From: Russula earlei
Lineage: Eukaryota; Basidiomycota; Agaricomycetes; Russulales; Russulaceae
Direction: 5' to 3'
Length of the DNA stretch: 11,554 nt
NCBI GenBank assembly: GCA_025769875.1
Contig: JAGFNK010001285.1
Coordinates: 1-11,554 of the forward strand
Part shown: piece by piece, positions 1 through 8,103 of the stretch
How positions within the stretch are numbered: the stretch's first letter is position 1
How the letters are laid out: the number at the start of each line of letters is the position of its first letter
Translations under genes and position numbers: made by a program
Notes under the pieces: generated by a model
Databases searched by the model: none
What the model was told of the DNA's origin: nothing
Seen by the model: only the letters and a program-made list of their open reading frames with translations

Positions 1-1103
1 TTCTTCCGTTTCTATATATGGTAGGAGTAGGTTGACATGGAAGACGTCGTGTATTTTCATAGATGATGGAAGTTGGAGTTGGTAGGCGACTTTAGAAATC
101 TTTTGATGATGGGAAAGGGGTCCGTAGCGTTTTGGGGTCAGCTTGTGGTTCCCTCGTGTTTTGAGGTTTTGCCTTCTAGCCATACGAGGGTTCCTTCTTT
201 CATTTTCCGGGTTATCAGGTCTGGAGGGTTGTTGTTTGCGTTCCAAAAGTTGTTGTGCGTCGTGTCTGGATTGTTCTAGTTCTCTGAGTCGATTGGTCGA
301 GGGGCGGGGAACGTTGTTGTCTTCGAGGTTTATGTTGATCTGGGGTTTGAATCCCATGAGGAGTTCGTGTGGTGATTGTCGTGATGTTTCATGTTTCCAC
401 GAGTTATGTGCGTACTCTGCAATGGGAAGTATCTTTGCCCAGGAATGTGGATGGGTTGAGGTCCAGGGTCTCAAGTATTGTTCTAGCCAGGTGTTCATTC
501 TTTCAGTTTGTCCGTCGGTTGAGGGTGGAATGCGGTGGACATGTTTTGTTTGATGCCTAGGCTTTTGCATGCTTTGGAGAAGTTTGATGCAAATCGGGGT
601 CCCTGTCAGATATGATTCTTTTGGGGATGCCGAACCAAGGCACGAGGTGTTCAGATACTCGTGTGCAACGCCTGTTCCATCGATCGTTTTGTTGCATGGG
701 ATGAATTTTGTTGCTTTAGAGCATCCTTGATCGACTATGGTGAGAACGCTGTCAAATCCTTCCGATTTTGGTAGGTCTGTAATAAGGTCCATTGATACGT
801 ATTGAAAGGGGCCTTGTTCAACATGTGTGTCGAGTGGAAAGGTCGTGGCTTTCTTTCTGGGTATATTGGTTTTGGACTCCTGGCATTTGGCGCAACCTTT
901 GACGTATTGTTCTACAAATTGTCGTAGTCTAGGTCCTTCGTAATGTTGTTTGACTAAGTCCCATGTGTTGGCGATTCCAGGGTGTCCTGCAGGTGGGGCA
1001 TCGTGGAATTGTCGTAGGATTTCTCGTCGTTTGTCGAGTTTGTCAGGTAAATAGATTTTTCGTGTGAATATTTCAGGTGGAAGGAGGGTGGTTTTCTGTT
1101 CTT
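1..1103 (-). pseudogene. gypsy integrase with GPY/F module, frame-disrupted and cut by window edge
   Basis: Integrase would insert the cDNA into the genome. The N-terminal HHCC zinc site is visible as HDAPPAGH (about 982-1005) and CAKC (about 880-897). The catalytic core has Asp in MDLITDLPKS (787-789), Asp in ISDRD (605-607) and Glu in QTERMN (502-504). The C-terminal GPY/F module (RYGPF, 108-128) and HDVFHVNLL lead to the window edge. The frame is shifted at a single C at 652, GGGG 596-599, TT 519-520, GGGG 117-120 and TTTT 101-104. All catalytic residues survive. A chromodomain, if present, would lie beyond position 1. The motifs closely resemble those of the plus-strand integrase at 5373-6944, so the two elements belong to related lineages. 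Confidence 0.9.
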
Positions 1104-1619
1104 CTACCCCCTGTTAAGGTCTTTGCGACGAGAAAGTGTGTCGGCAATTGTATTGGTGTGTCTGGGAATGTGTTCCATAATTAAGTTAAAGTCTTGCATA
1201 TATTGCATCCATCTTGCTTGTCGTCCGGTTAGTTTTTGTGGTTCTTTGAAGTATGTCAAATTTTTGTGGTCTGTCCTTATCCGAACGGGTTTCTCTGCGC
1301 CTAGGAAGAATGGTCGGCCACTTTTGAGGCCGAAGATGATGGCGGCTAGTTCTTTATCGTGTGCGTCGTAATTTCTTTCTGCGTCTAGTAGTGTTCTCGA
1401 GTAGAATGCTATAGGATGGAGTCCATCTTCGTATTCTTGGGAAATAACTGCTCCTATAGCAAACCCTGATGCGTCAGTGTCGAGGATAAATTGTTTGGTC
1501 CAATCTGGAGTTCGGAGAACTGGATAAGATACCATGTATCTTTTAGTGATTGGAATGCTTGTTGTTCCCTGGATGTCCATTCCCATTGTTTATTCTTTTT
1601 TGTCAGGTCATTGAGTGGT
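1104..1619 (-). pseudogene. gypsy RNase H domain
   Basis: This domain degrades RNA in RNA-DNA hybrids during reverse transcription, including, in self-primed elements, release of the primer. FILDTDASGFAIGAVISQ carries the first catalytic Asp (about 1475). NYDAHDKELAAIIF carries the Glu, IRTDHKNLTYF is the tether-type motif, and NTIADTLSRR near 1125 carries the last Asp. RQARWMQYMQDFNLIMEHIP is the usual RNase H C-terminal region of Ty3/gypsy elements. It continues from RT with one frame change near 1535 (a single T where the frame requires two). A stop follows at about 1104, before the integrase frame resumes. Confidence 0.93.
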
Positions 1620-2709
1620 CTAGCTTTAATTGAGAAGTTTGGAATGAAGTTGCGGTAGAAGTTGCAGAATCCAAGGAAGCTGCGAACTTCTTTTAATGTT
1701 TTTGGCATAGGCCAGTCTTTAATCCCTTTGACCTTTACTGGGTCCATGGTAATCTTTCCTTCGCCGATGATTACGCCTAAATATTCGACTTTTCTTTTGT
1801 GGAATTGGCATTTTTCTGGTTTAAGATATAGGTCGTGCTGTCTCAATTTTGATAGGATGTGGTCAACTTTCGATTTATGTTTTTCTTCATCATTTTCTGT
1901 GGCGATAATGATGTCGTCCATATAGATTTTCAGCCATCCTTGAGCGAGTTCCTTCTTGAAAGATGTCGTCCATCATTGTCTGGAAGGTTGCTGGAGAGTT
2001 AGTTAGTCCAAAGAACATTACCGTTGGTTCAAATAATCCATCGCTGGTTTTGAAGGCTGCTTTCCATTCGTCTCCCTGTTTAATCCTAATGTTGTTGTAG
2101 CCCCATCTGATGTCAAACTTAGTGAAGAGTTCTTTGCCTGCTAGGGCATGTATCAACTCTGGGATTAAAGGAAGTGGATAGACAGTTGGGTATGGTCCAT
2201 TTATTCAGGTTTCTATAGTCTTGTACTGGTCGAAATTTGCCATCCTTCTTTTTGAATCAGGAAGAAGCCACTCGCATATGGTGAGTTGGATCTTCTAATT
2301 CGTTTTAATCGTAGATTTTGTTCGAGAATTTTCCTTGTTCTTCTTTTTCTTTGGGAGAGAGGGGGGTACACTCTGCAATTGATTGTCGTGGGGGCGTCGG
2401 GCTTAAGATCGATAGCGTGATCCCACTTTCTTGGCCCAGGGAATCTCTCCGATTTTTGTTCTTCAAACACTTGACCATAGGCATGATATTGGAGGGGGAC
2501 TATTTGTTGCCAAGTCAGTTGCTTTGATTGCATTTGGGATTCCGCTAATTGTTGGGCGATTGTAGTTTTTCGTAGTTGTGTTTGTACCCATAGTTCATCG
2601 CCTTCTTCCCATTGTGCGATATTCCTTATCCATTCTGGTGTTTCTTCATTTCCGGATAAGGCTATCTTTCCTAACAGCGTTCCATTGGTCCAATTGATTT
2701 TAGGGATTT
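1620..2709 (-). pseudogene. gypsy reverse transcriptase, frame-disrupted
   Basis: This is the RNA-dependent DNA polymerase of the element. In order I see a linker (INWTNGTLLGKIALSG), the fingers motif SNSPYASGFFLIQK (about 2250-2300), palm motif A with [14 protein letters not shown] (Asp at 2112-2114), [20 protein letters not shown] (about 1965-2025), the catalytic YMDD (1913-1924), and the thumb/connection part YLGVIIGEGKI and EVRSFLGFCNFYRNFIPNFS (about 1630-1690). Both catalytic Asp pairs are present. Frame breaks fall in homopolymers: GGGGGG 2361-2366, TTTT 2329-2332, TTTTT 2249-2253, GGG 2188-2190 and AAA 1959-1961. The protein is therefore readable in pieces only. The LGFCNFYR motif is typical of Ty3/gypsy RT. 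Confidence 0.93.
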
Positions 2710-3020
2710 GTTGATTCAAGGAAGGGGTATCCTAAAATTAGATCGTCTTGTCCGATGTCTGCTACAAGGAATTGGTGTTTGCCTTTTTGTCCCTAACTAG
2801 CTTCTAATTCCAAGGTCTACCGCTTGAGTGATTTTTCCTAGACGATTAGGGGTGTTATCAACGTTTTTCACCACCCTTGGTGTCAACAATTTTCGTGTTT
2901 TCAATTGAAGTTGTTTGGTTAATTTAGGGGGATATGAAGCATTCCGTTGCTCCACTATCGATTAACGCAGTCTTCTCTTCGGCTTTTGAGGTTCCAACGT
3001 ACATAGTCAAGTTGACCTGC
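2710..3020 (-). pseudogene. gypsy aspartic protease domain, frame-disrupted
   Basis: This is the retropepsin-like domain that would cut the Gag-Pol polyprotein. LIDSGATECF contains the catalytic Asp-Ser-Gly triad, with Asp at 2957-2959, and the later hydrophobic-Gly motif LILGYPFL lies at about 2720-2745. The spacing of roughly 70 codons suits a retroviral-type protease of about 100 residues. The frame changes at the C/G runs at 2927-2931, 2810-2811 and 2703-2705, and a TAG sits at 2793-2795. The TAG is not explained by a homopolymer indel. The domain continues into RT without a separate start, as in a single Gag-Pol ORF. Confidence 0.85.
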
Positions 3021-3084
3021 ATTGACTTTCTTTTTATAACTTTATGTACATTGGTACCTAGGGCCCGAGCGATCGCCGATATGC

Positions 3085-4793
3085 TCAGGCGTCCGAAAAA
3101 TCCTTTCCTTCGTCATCGTCGGTCTCTCCATTCAGCATCCTAATGAACTCCTCTCTTTCCTCTTTAGAGAGGGCTTTAGCGGCTTTTGCAACTTTGGCCG
3201 TCGCACTTTCTTCAACGATTTCGACAACGGAAGATTCGGATGTGGTGGTGGTCACTTCTGCTGTGTGTGCGCGCGTTGGCTCGCGTTTTCGGTTTCGTGG
3301 GGCAGTCTCTGGCAAGGTGTCCTTGTTTTGAGCAATGGAAACATCTTCCTTCCGCGCGATGTTTTTCTTTGTCGGCTTCAGTGATCGCCTTGCGTGCTGC
3401 GCCTGCACTGGTATCCATCGCGTTTGGGTCGCGTGGTGGAAGGCGCGCGCGCGGTGCGGCGGTATTGTTGGTGGTGTTGCCGTGCACGCCCCAATTTGAA
3501 AGGCGGGCCCAAGGGCGACTGTTGTTCGAATTGGCGCTTCTGTTGTGGGTGTTGGCGTGATCGGTGAGGACTGCGCGCTTTGCGCATCCAGATACGATGT
3601 TGCTTTTGAGCACCGGTCATCCATTCTAAGAAGGTGGTTGGGTCTTCCTGACTAATAATTGCTTCGACCAACTGGTTTGGGAAGGCCGCATGCAAACAGG
3701 CGCATAACCATGGGATCAGTCTGTGTGCAGAGATCCTCGATCGAGCTAATAATTCAAAATTAGCTATATATTCATCAAGATTATTCTCCTTCATCTTGAG
3801 TTCACGGAGTTGATCTTGCGCGCGTTCGCGTTCGGCGTAATCGGTGAACGCTCTCTTGAACTGTTGTTCCATAGGCTTGCCAGGCTGTCAGTCCAAAGGG
3901 AATTTCGTCCTGGGTCCATCATTACCTTTTTCGAGCCAGTCGTCCATCGCTTCAACCCATCCGTCGACGCGTGGTCCTTCCATTAGTGATAGGAAGTAGG
4001 CACACTTTTTGATAGGATTTTGAGCAATTTTGCTGTCAAAGTTCATCCTCATAAAGCGTCGAAACGCAGTGAGGAATGCGTGAGTGCGGGCGCGGTCGCC
4101 GTTGAAGGCTTTGGGTGGAATGCCTTCGAGTTTGCCATTATCCGAGGAGCGTGTGTCGCGGTCGTTCGTGGCGTATACGCCGTAGTCGTCAGGGTCGGGG
4201 CTGGGAGGTCGTCTATCGCGTCCTCTGAATCCTTGAAATAAGGAGGGGCGTGGGTACTGCCTGCGCCGTTCCGGACGACGCCAACTGTTGAGGTACTTGT
4301 GCGGGTGGTTCTTCTGGTTCGTCGGCCGCGACGAAAAGTTGCGTCGTGGTCTGGGGTTCTTGTTCCATGGGTTCGGCAGGTGCGGGTCCGGGGGTTGGTG
4401 CGCGAGACGGGTTCTTCGAGTTCGGAATTGGTTCTCCTGATTTAATGAGCTGTTCCATGTCAAGACCCTTGAGAGGGTCAGAGATCAGTCCGAGAGCCGG
4501 GCGTGCGATCGTGGTAGGCCTCGAAGTAGTCTTCGCGGCGTCGGATTTCGAACCACACGCCGTAGAGTGTCCCAAGGCCTACTTTGGCCCTTCTGTAGTA
4601 AGCATAGTACCCGGTCCAGGGTACACTGTCTATTCCCCACTCTGAGGAAGTGAGCATTCTCTCTGAAGGCTTCAGGGACGAATGCGTCGTCGAGGTCCGG
4701 GTTCAGCTTGAAGGGACATTTGAGTTTCTTCAGCCCTTCTTCTGTGGGTTTTCCTTGTCCTTTGAACCTCCAGTCTCTGGCCATGGAAGTCAT
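3085..4793 (-). pseudogene. gypsy gag (capsid and nucleocapsid), frame-disrupted
   Basis: This is the Gag part of the polyprotein, which would form the virus-like particle and bind the RNA. A possible start is the Met at 4793 (MTSMARDWRFKGQGKP), but open sequence runs further upstream through a frame change at the G run 4815-4819, so the true start is uncertain. A Pro/Glu-rich stretch (about 4250-4450) is followed by the capsid-like segment with EGIPPKAFNGDRARTHAF (about 4080-4140) and QQFKRAFTDYAERERAQDQL (about 3805-3865), as in Retrotrans_gag proteins. A CX2CX4HX4C zinc knuckle (CFHCSKQGHLARDC) lies at 3302-3343 and an acidic tail ends near 3090. Breaks include the G runs at 4245-4248 and 3299-3302 and a TGA at 3888-3890. 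Further frame changes near 4640 and between about 3400 and 3600 could not be placed exactly. Confidence 0.85.
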
Positions 4794-4859
4794 TTTCTCA
4801 AAATCGTTGTATTCGGGGGTGGATGCGTGTACACGCGTTCGGGGTCAAGGGTTTGAAGG

Positions 4860-4871
4860 TAAGCTTGTTCT
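4860..4871 (-). other. putative self-priming primer-binding site
   Basis: AGAACAAGCTTA on the minus strand starts two bases inside the LTR end (4874), where a primer-binding site is expected. It pairs perfectly over 12 bases with LTR positions 5139-5150. I see no TGG-type start that would suggest pairing with a tRNA 3' end, although a tRNA fragment primer cannot be excluded by eye. Confidence 0.65.
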
Positions 4872-5026
4872 AATGTCACCGACTGGGGGCGGTGTCACTG
4901 ACAAATCGGTTCACGCGCGAGACGAGCGCAGCGAGTCGAGCGAGACACTAAGTCCTCGCGAGTTTCGGGGATCTCGGAGACAATACTGTCGAGACAGATA
5001 TGTTCCGCGGAGAGGGGAAATCATGA

Positions 5027-5053
5027 ATAAGTCTTCGCGTTGAGAAGACTTAT
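5027..5053. repeat. LTR hairpin, copy in 5' LTR
   Basis: Perfect inverted repeat with arms ATAAGTCTTC (5027-5036) and GAAGACTTAT (5044-5053) and a 7-base loop. The arms are unchanged in the solo LTR (11213-11222 and 11230-11239), where only a loop base differs. It lies about 100 bases downstream of the presumed transcript start. Confidence 0.8.
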
Positions 5054-5138
5054 GAGTGAGAGGAAGTTCAGAAAGATTTGCTTGAGGTCTTGCAAGCCTA
5101 CAAGTTCCAAAGCAAGAAAACCAGTGATATTTCACAGG

Positions 5139-5150
5139 AGAACAAGCTTA
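5139..5150 (-). promoter_or_regulatory. presumptive RNA 5' end and self-primer in LTR
   Basis: TAAGCTTGTTCT on the minus strand is an exact 12-base reverse complement of the primer-binding site at 4860-4871. Its position 33 bases after the start of the TATA box makes it a good candidate for the first bases of the transcript. In Tf1-type retrotransposons the first 11 bases of the RNA fold back on the primer site and, after RNase H cleavage, prime minus-strand DNA. That function is inferred here from complementarity and spacing. Confidence 0.65.
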
Positions 5151-5175
5151 GGGCTTGTCCTCATTAATCGACAGT

Positions 5176-5183
5176 CTTATATA
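5176..5183 (-). promoter_or_regulatory. TATA box in gypsy 5' LTR
   Basis: TATATAAG on the minus strand. The start of the 12-base self-primer motif lies 33 bases downstream (TATA begins at 5183, motif begins at 5150), the usual distance from a TATA box to a transcription start. The same spacing is kept in the solo LTR (11083 to 11116). Confidence 0.7.
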
Positions 5184-5372
5184 CACGTTAGATACTATAT
5201 CAAATAGTATTCGCGAGGTAGAGGTGAGGTGATCGAACTAGAACATGCGAGAAATGTCTGGTACACATGAGGCTGCGAGAGAGAGTCATGAAACACGCGG
5301 GAAATTCGAGGTCTGTCCGGGTAGGCTTATCCGGTTGCCAGTCCGGTCCGATGTACTGGTTCTTGTGACATG

Positions 5373-6944
5373 ACTCCTACCCTGTCTGCAGAGCCCCTCT
5401 CATCTTGTTGTCATACTCTAGAAGGATCTAACACTCCTTCCCCTCCACGAGTATTGCTTGCTTGACTCAAGCATATCTGCATTGGTAGGACGCGTTTATA
5501 GATGCGACCATTGATCTTATTTAAGGCACTTTGGAGCCTTAACACCTGGATGTATGGCATTAAAAGAGCCAAGGGACTTTGGCAGCTGAATGGTAGAACA
5601 GTGGTACCACCAGAACTTTCAATCAAATGAAGACTACTACAAGAGCTCCATGATGCCCCAACCGCAGGACACCCAGGCTGAGACGAAACCATCAAACAAG
5701 TGGCATCACTATACTGGTGGCCCAGGATGGCCCAGTGGATCAAAGACTATGTAGCAGGATGCCCAACTTGTCATCAAAACAAGATCCAAATGCACTTACC
5801 CTGAGTCCTGCTATACTGTATCCCTACTAGTCAAGATTCACTACCATTTCGTCAGGTTGCTATGGACCTCATCACTCAACTACCCAAAAGCAATGGATAT
5901 GATGCTATCTTAATGATAGTCAACCACAGAGCATCTAGAGTGGCAATATTCCTCCCCTGCATCACCTCGATAACTGGACCACAGATAACCCAAATGTATA
6001 TGGATCATGTCTATGGATGGTTTGGACTGCCAGAAAAAGTAATAACTGATAGAGACCCACATTTCACATCACATTTTGGGAAGGCCCTCGCAGCATGCCT
6101 TGGCATAGATCAGAACCTATCTGTTCCACCCTAGGACCAATGGCTCATCTGAATGAGCAAACCAATGGATCGAACAGTATCTTTGCCTCATTACTCACGA
6201 TCAAACTGACTGGAGCACCTGGTTAACCATTGCATCAGCCATTTACAATAACAAAACCAATAGCACCATCAAAATGTCGCCATCGGAGGCATTACATGGC
6301 TATAGAACCCAGCTTCACCCACAACTTGGAGCTGCCACTAATAACAAATTCACCAAGACACGTATGGTGACCCTTCGAAACAAACAGGCTCAAGCAATCA
6401 CCATGATCAACCTCATGGCACAGAATCACCCAGTGCCAGCTGACATGTATCACGAGGGGCAAGAAGTGTGGCTAGAAGCATTGAACTTATCCTTACCATA
6501 CCTGACCCCCAAACTAGCCCCCAAAAGACATGGACCATTTAAGATCCTACAGAAGGTGTCTCCAGTGGCATATCAATTACAGTTACCCGCAACATGGCAT
6601 ATTCACAATGTCTTCCACACCTCACTACTAACACCCCATTGAACCACACCAGCCTATGGCGTAACCTTTGCAGCTCCACCACCCCCCCTTCTCAAAGAAG
6701 AGGGACAACTAGAACCTGAAGTTATCCTGAACCATCGATGAATTGGAAAGTTGCAGCAACTCCAATATCTAGTGAAGTGGGCTAAACGTCCTATCAGCAA
6801 CGCTATGTGGATGGAAGCAACAAATCCCACCTTATGGCCATTACTACTGAAATATCACCAGTCCCAAAAACCTCACCTACCCATACGTATAAAAGCACCT
6901 ACCTCACACTCTACAACAGCATCCTCGAATGCCTCTACTCTAAC
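5373..6944 (+). pseudogene. chromovirus integrase with chromodomain, decayed
   Basis: This is the C-terminal part of Pol. A weak N-terminal stretch (5373-5620) is followed by the HHCC zinc site: HDAPTAGH (5649-5672) and CPTC (5760-5771). The core has Asp in MDLITQLPKS (5865-5867), Asp in VITDRDPHF (6048-6050) and Glu at 6151-6153. The GPY/F module (LAPKRHGPFKIL) is near 6515-6550, HIHNVFHTSLL near 6600-6630, and a chromodomain-like segment (EPEVILNHR, then YLVKWAKRPISNAMWMEAT) lies at about 6712-6825. TGA stops at 5463, 5628, 5679, 5802, 6154, 6640 and 6739, plus a TAG at 5499, interrupt it. A frame change near 6125-6135 removes part of the segment before HPRTNG. In chromoviruses the chromodomain binds modified histone tails and steers insertion. 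The downstream limit is uncertain because the frame stays open to 7293. Confidence 0.9.
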
Positions 6945-7832
6945 ATGTCTACCATTAGTCTCTCCACTCCAGAAAGCCACGTCTCTCCTCTCCCCTCTCC
7001 AGCAGGCCCCCTTTCACCCAGGATGCTCAGGACCATCCTGGACACATACCCTGACATATCCTCTCCACAACTACGACTCTTCATTGATGGCCTCCTTGAG
7101 ACCATATAGGTCAGGGACGTGGGCCAAGAGGCCACCTCAGCCAACGCCCAGCGCCAACATGAACAAGTTCTCGAACTTGAGTCACAAGTTGCATGGCTAT
7201 CCCACCAACTCAAAGAACAAGACCAGCCCCCCATATACACCCTGTAAGGTTTCAGATCGAATGATGGCCGTGCTCCTAACCTCCTCATCCTGATCCCAGG
7301 GGGGAACAGGACACATGCAGTCACCCACTTCATGTGCTGAGACCAAGACCGACCCACTTGGGCCCTGGGAGTGTTGGGAGATCAGCCCGATGAACCACAG
7401 TTTGCATCATGCCTCACTGCAGCTCCCATCAATGATATCAATCAGCCGACTGAAAGCCTTCCCCAGTGGTTCACCCTACTCATCTGTGCTGACTCCGCAG
7501 AACTCCCCTATGTCCTCGAAGAAGGTGACCGTGAGACTGACTGGGGAGTTGTTGCCAACATCTTCCACTACAACTCCCTTGACACACACCTCAGCGACCT
7601 ACTGGTCAAGCAAGACATTCTTGAAGGAGACATACGAGGGACGCACAACGACCTGTTGTGCTGTCGATGCCAACTCAAAAGGGCCAATGCTGCAACCCAA
7701 CTCACCCACCTCAAACTTCATGAGCCCCCACAAGATGCGCCTGCAGCCATCTGTAAGGGCTGGAGACATTTTGGACAAGGACATCCAACCTTCGCTGAGG
7801 GTGATGTCACAGGGGCTCATCGTGATGGATGA
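6945..7832 (+). pseudogene. additional ORF downstream of chromovirus pol, function unknown
   Basis: A separate frame starting with MSTISLSTPESHV at 6945 can be followed for about 296 codons, with only three interruptions (TAG 7107, TAA 7245, TGA 7338), to a TGA at 7830. It overlaps the open tail of the pol frame. Visible parts are a Ser/Pro-rich N-terminus; a helix (MLRTILDTYPDISSPQLRLF); a probable coiled coil with Leu/Val heptads (EQVLELESQVAWLSHQLKEQ, about 7160-7220); SNDGRAPNLLILIPGG (about 7255-7305); and a conserved-looking core (PTESLPQWFTLLICADS, then DWGVVANIFHYNSLDTHL). Polar helices and a basic tail follow. It lacks protease, RT or envelope features, signal peptide and membrane span. 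I recall similar unassigned ORFs after pol in gypsy elements of mushroom genomes, but could not verify this. It could also be a Gag-like or accessory structural protein. Confidence 0.6.
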
Positions 7833-8103
7833 ATCTAAGGGAGACAGCGCACAGACAATGACTGAACGCCAGCAAAGCATAGAGCTGGCAAACCGACATG
7901 GCGTCCAAAGAACCCCCGTGTCCATAGTATAAGAACATGTAGCTTGCACATCCTGTAGACCCTAAGTCAAATCTCCTGTCTCTTAGTCTCATAGCGTCTC
8001 AATCGTAGTCTCATTTCTGCTCACAAGCATTGGGAATGCTTACTCATACCTTGAATACTATTCAAGTCTTTCATTATCATCACTACTCCAAGTGACGGTG
8101 ACA
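7805..8103 (+). repeat. candidate 3' LTR of the chromovirus
   Basis: This 299-bp segment begins TGTCAC and ends GTGACA. It is preceded by a purine-rich stretch (GAGGGTGA) that could be a decayed polypurine tract, and has TATAAG at about 7928. Its start overlaps the last codons of the downstream ORF. No second copy is in the window, so the boundaries rest only on the termini and position. The 6-bp ends are short enough to occur by chance. Confidence 0.4.
8025..8066. repeat. two adjacent perfect palindromes
   Basis: AAGCATT/AATGCTT with a 3-base loop (8025-8041) is followed 9 bases later by CTTGAATA/TATTCAAG around one central base (8050-8066). Both lie in the distal part of the candidate chromovirus LTR. 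They could fold in RNA near a 3' end or bind a dimeric protein; neither role is shown. Confidence 0.6.

Larger units (their letters stand above)
1..5370 (-). mobile_element. Ty3/gypsy LTR retrotransposon with self-priming layout, 3' end missing
   Basis: Read on the minus strand, this stretch has the Ty3/gypsy order: LTR, primer-binding site, gag with zinc knuckle, aspartic protease, reverse transcriptase, RNase H, integrase. Integrase following RNase H separates it from Ty1/copia. The 5' LTR is complete; the integrase C-terminus runs off the left edge, so the 3' LTR, polypurine tract and any chromodomain are not visible. The primer site pairs with the element's own LTR, which is the Tf1/sushi-type arrangement. 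The reading frame is interrupted many times, mostly by single-base gains or losses in homopolymers, while codons between the breaks look well conserved. The right end abuts plus-strand chromovirus pol sequence at 5371, so this is probably a nested insertion. The left target-site duplicate cannot be checked. Confidence 0.9.
4874..5370 (-). repeat. 5' LTR of the minus-strand gypsy element
   Basis: This 497-bp segment begins on the minus strand with TGTCAC and ends with GTGACA, the TG...CA ends of an LTR with a 6-bp terminal inverted repeat. It matches 10898-11393 in opposite orientation along its whole length, with about 14 substitutions and two small indels by eye. It contains a TATA box (5176-5183), a presumptive transcript start (5150) and a perfect hairpin with 10-bp arms (5027-5036 and 5044-5053). 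The boundaries are set by where similarity between the two copies stops. Just inside it on the element side is the primer-binding site at 4860-4871. Confidence 0.93.
5371..8103 (+). mobile_element. old Ty3/gypsy chromovirus, 3' portion
   Basis: Plus-strand remnant of a second gypsy element: integrase, GPY/F module, chromodomain, an additional downstream ORF and a possible 3' LTR. Its reading frame can be followed from 5373, right next to the minus-strand LTR, so the upstream pol part was probably separated by insertion of the 1-5370 element. At least seven of its premature stops are TGA at Arg-like positions, which fits CGA-to-TGA change, and the segment is poor in CpG. No 5' LTR or gag is visible. 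The right boundary depends on the candidate LTR at 7805-8103. Confidence 0.8.

Noticed and set aside
73..553. Plus-strand frames over the left edge
   Set aside because: They are antisense to the clearly conserved integrase on the minus strand.
3143..3560. Plus-strand frames of up to 124 codons
   Set aside because: Antisense shadows of gag, including its zinc knuckle; they show no features of their own.
4911..5135. A 74-codon minus-strand frame that reappears at 11131-11391
   Set aside because: The near-identical peptides come from the shared LTR, a non-coding repeat. The downstream parts differ through an indel, so this is not a conserved small protein.
5411..5743. A 110-codon minus-strand frame
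   Set aside because: It is antisense to the chromovirus integrase N-terminal region, whose zinc-binding residues are clear on the plus strand.
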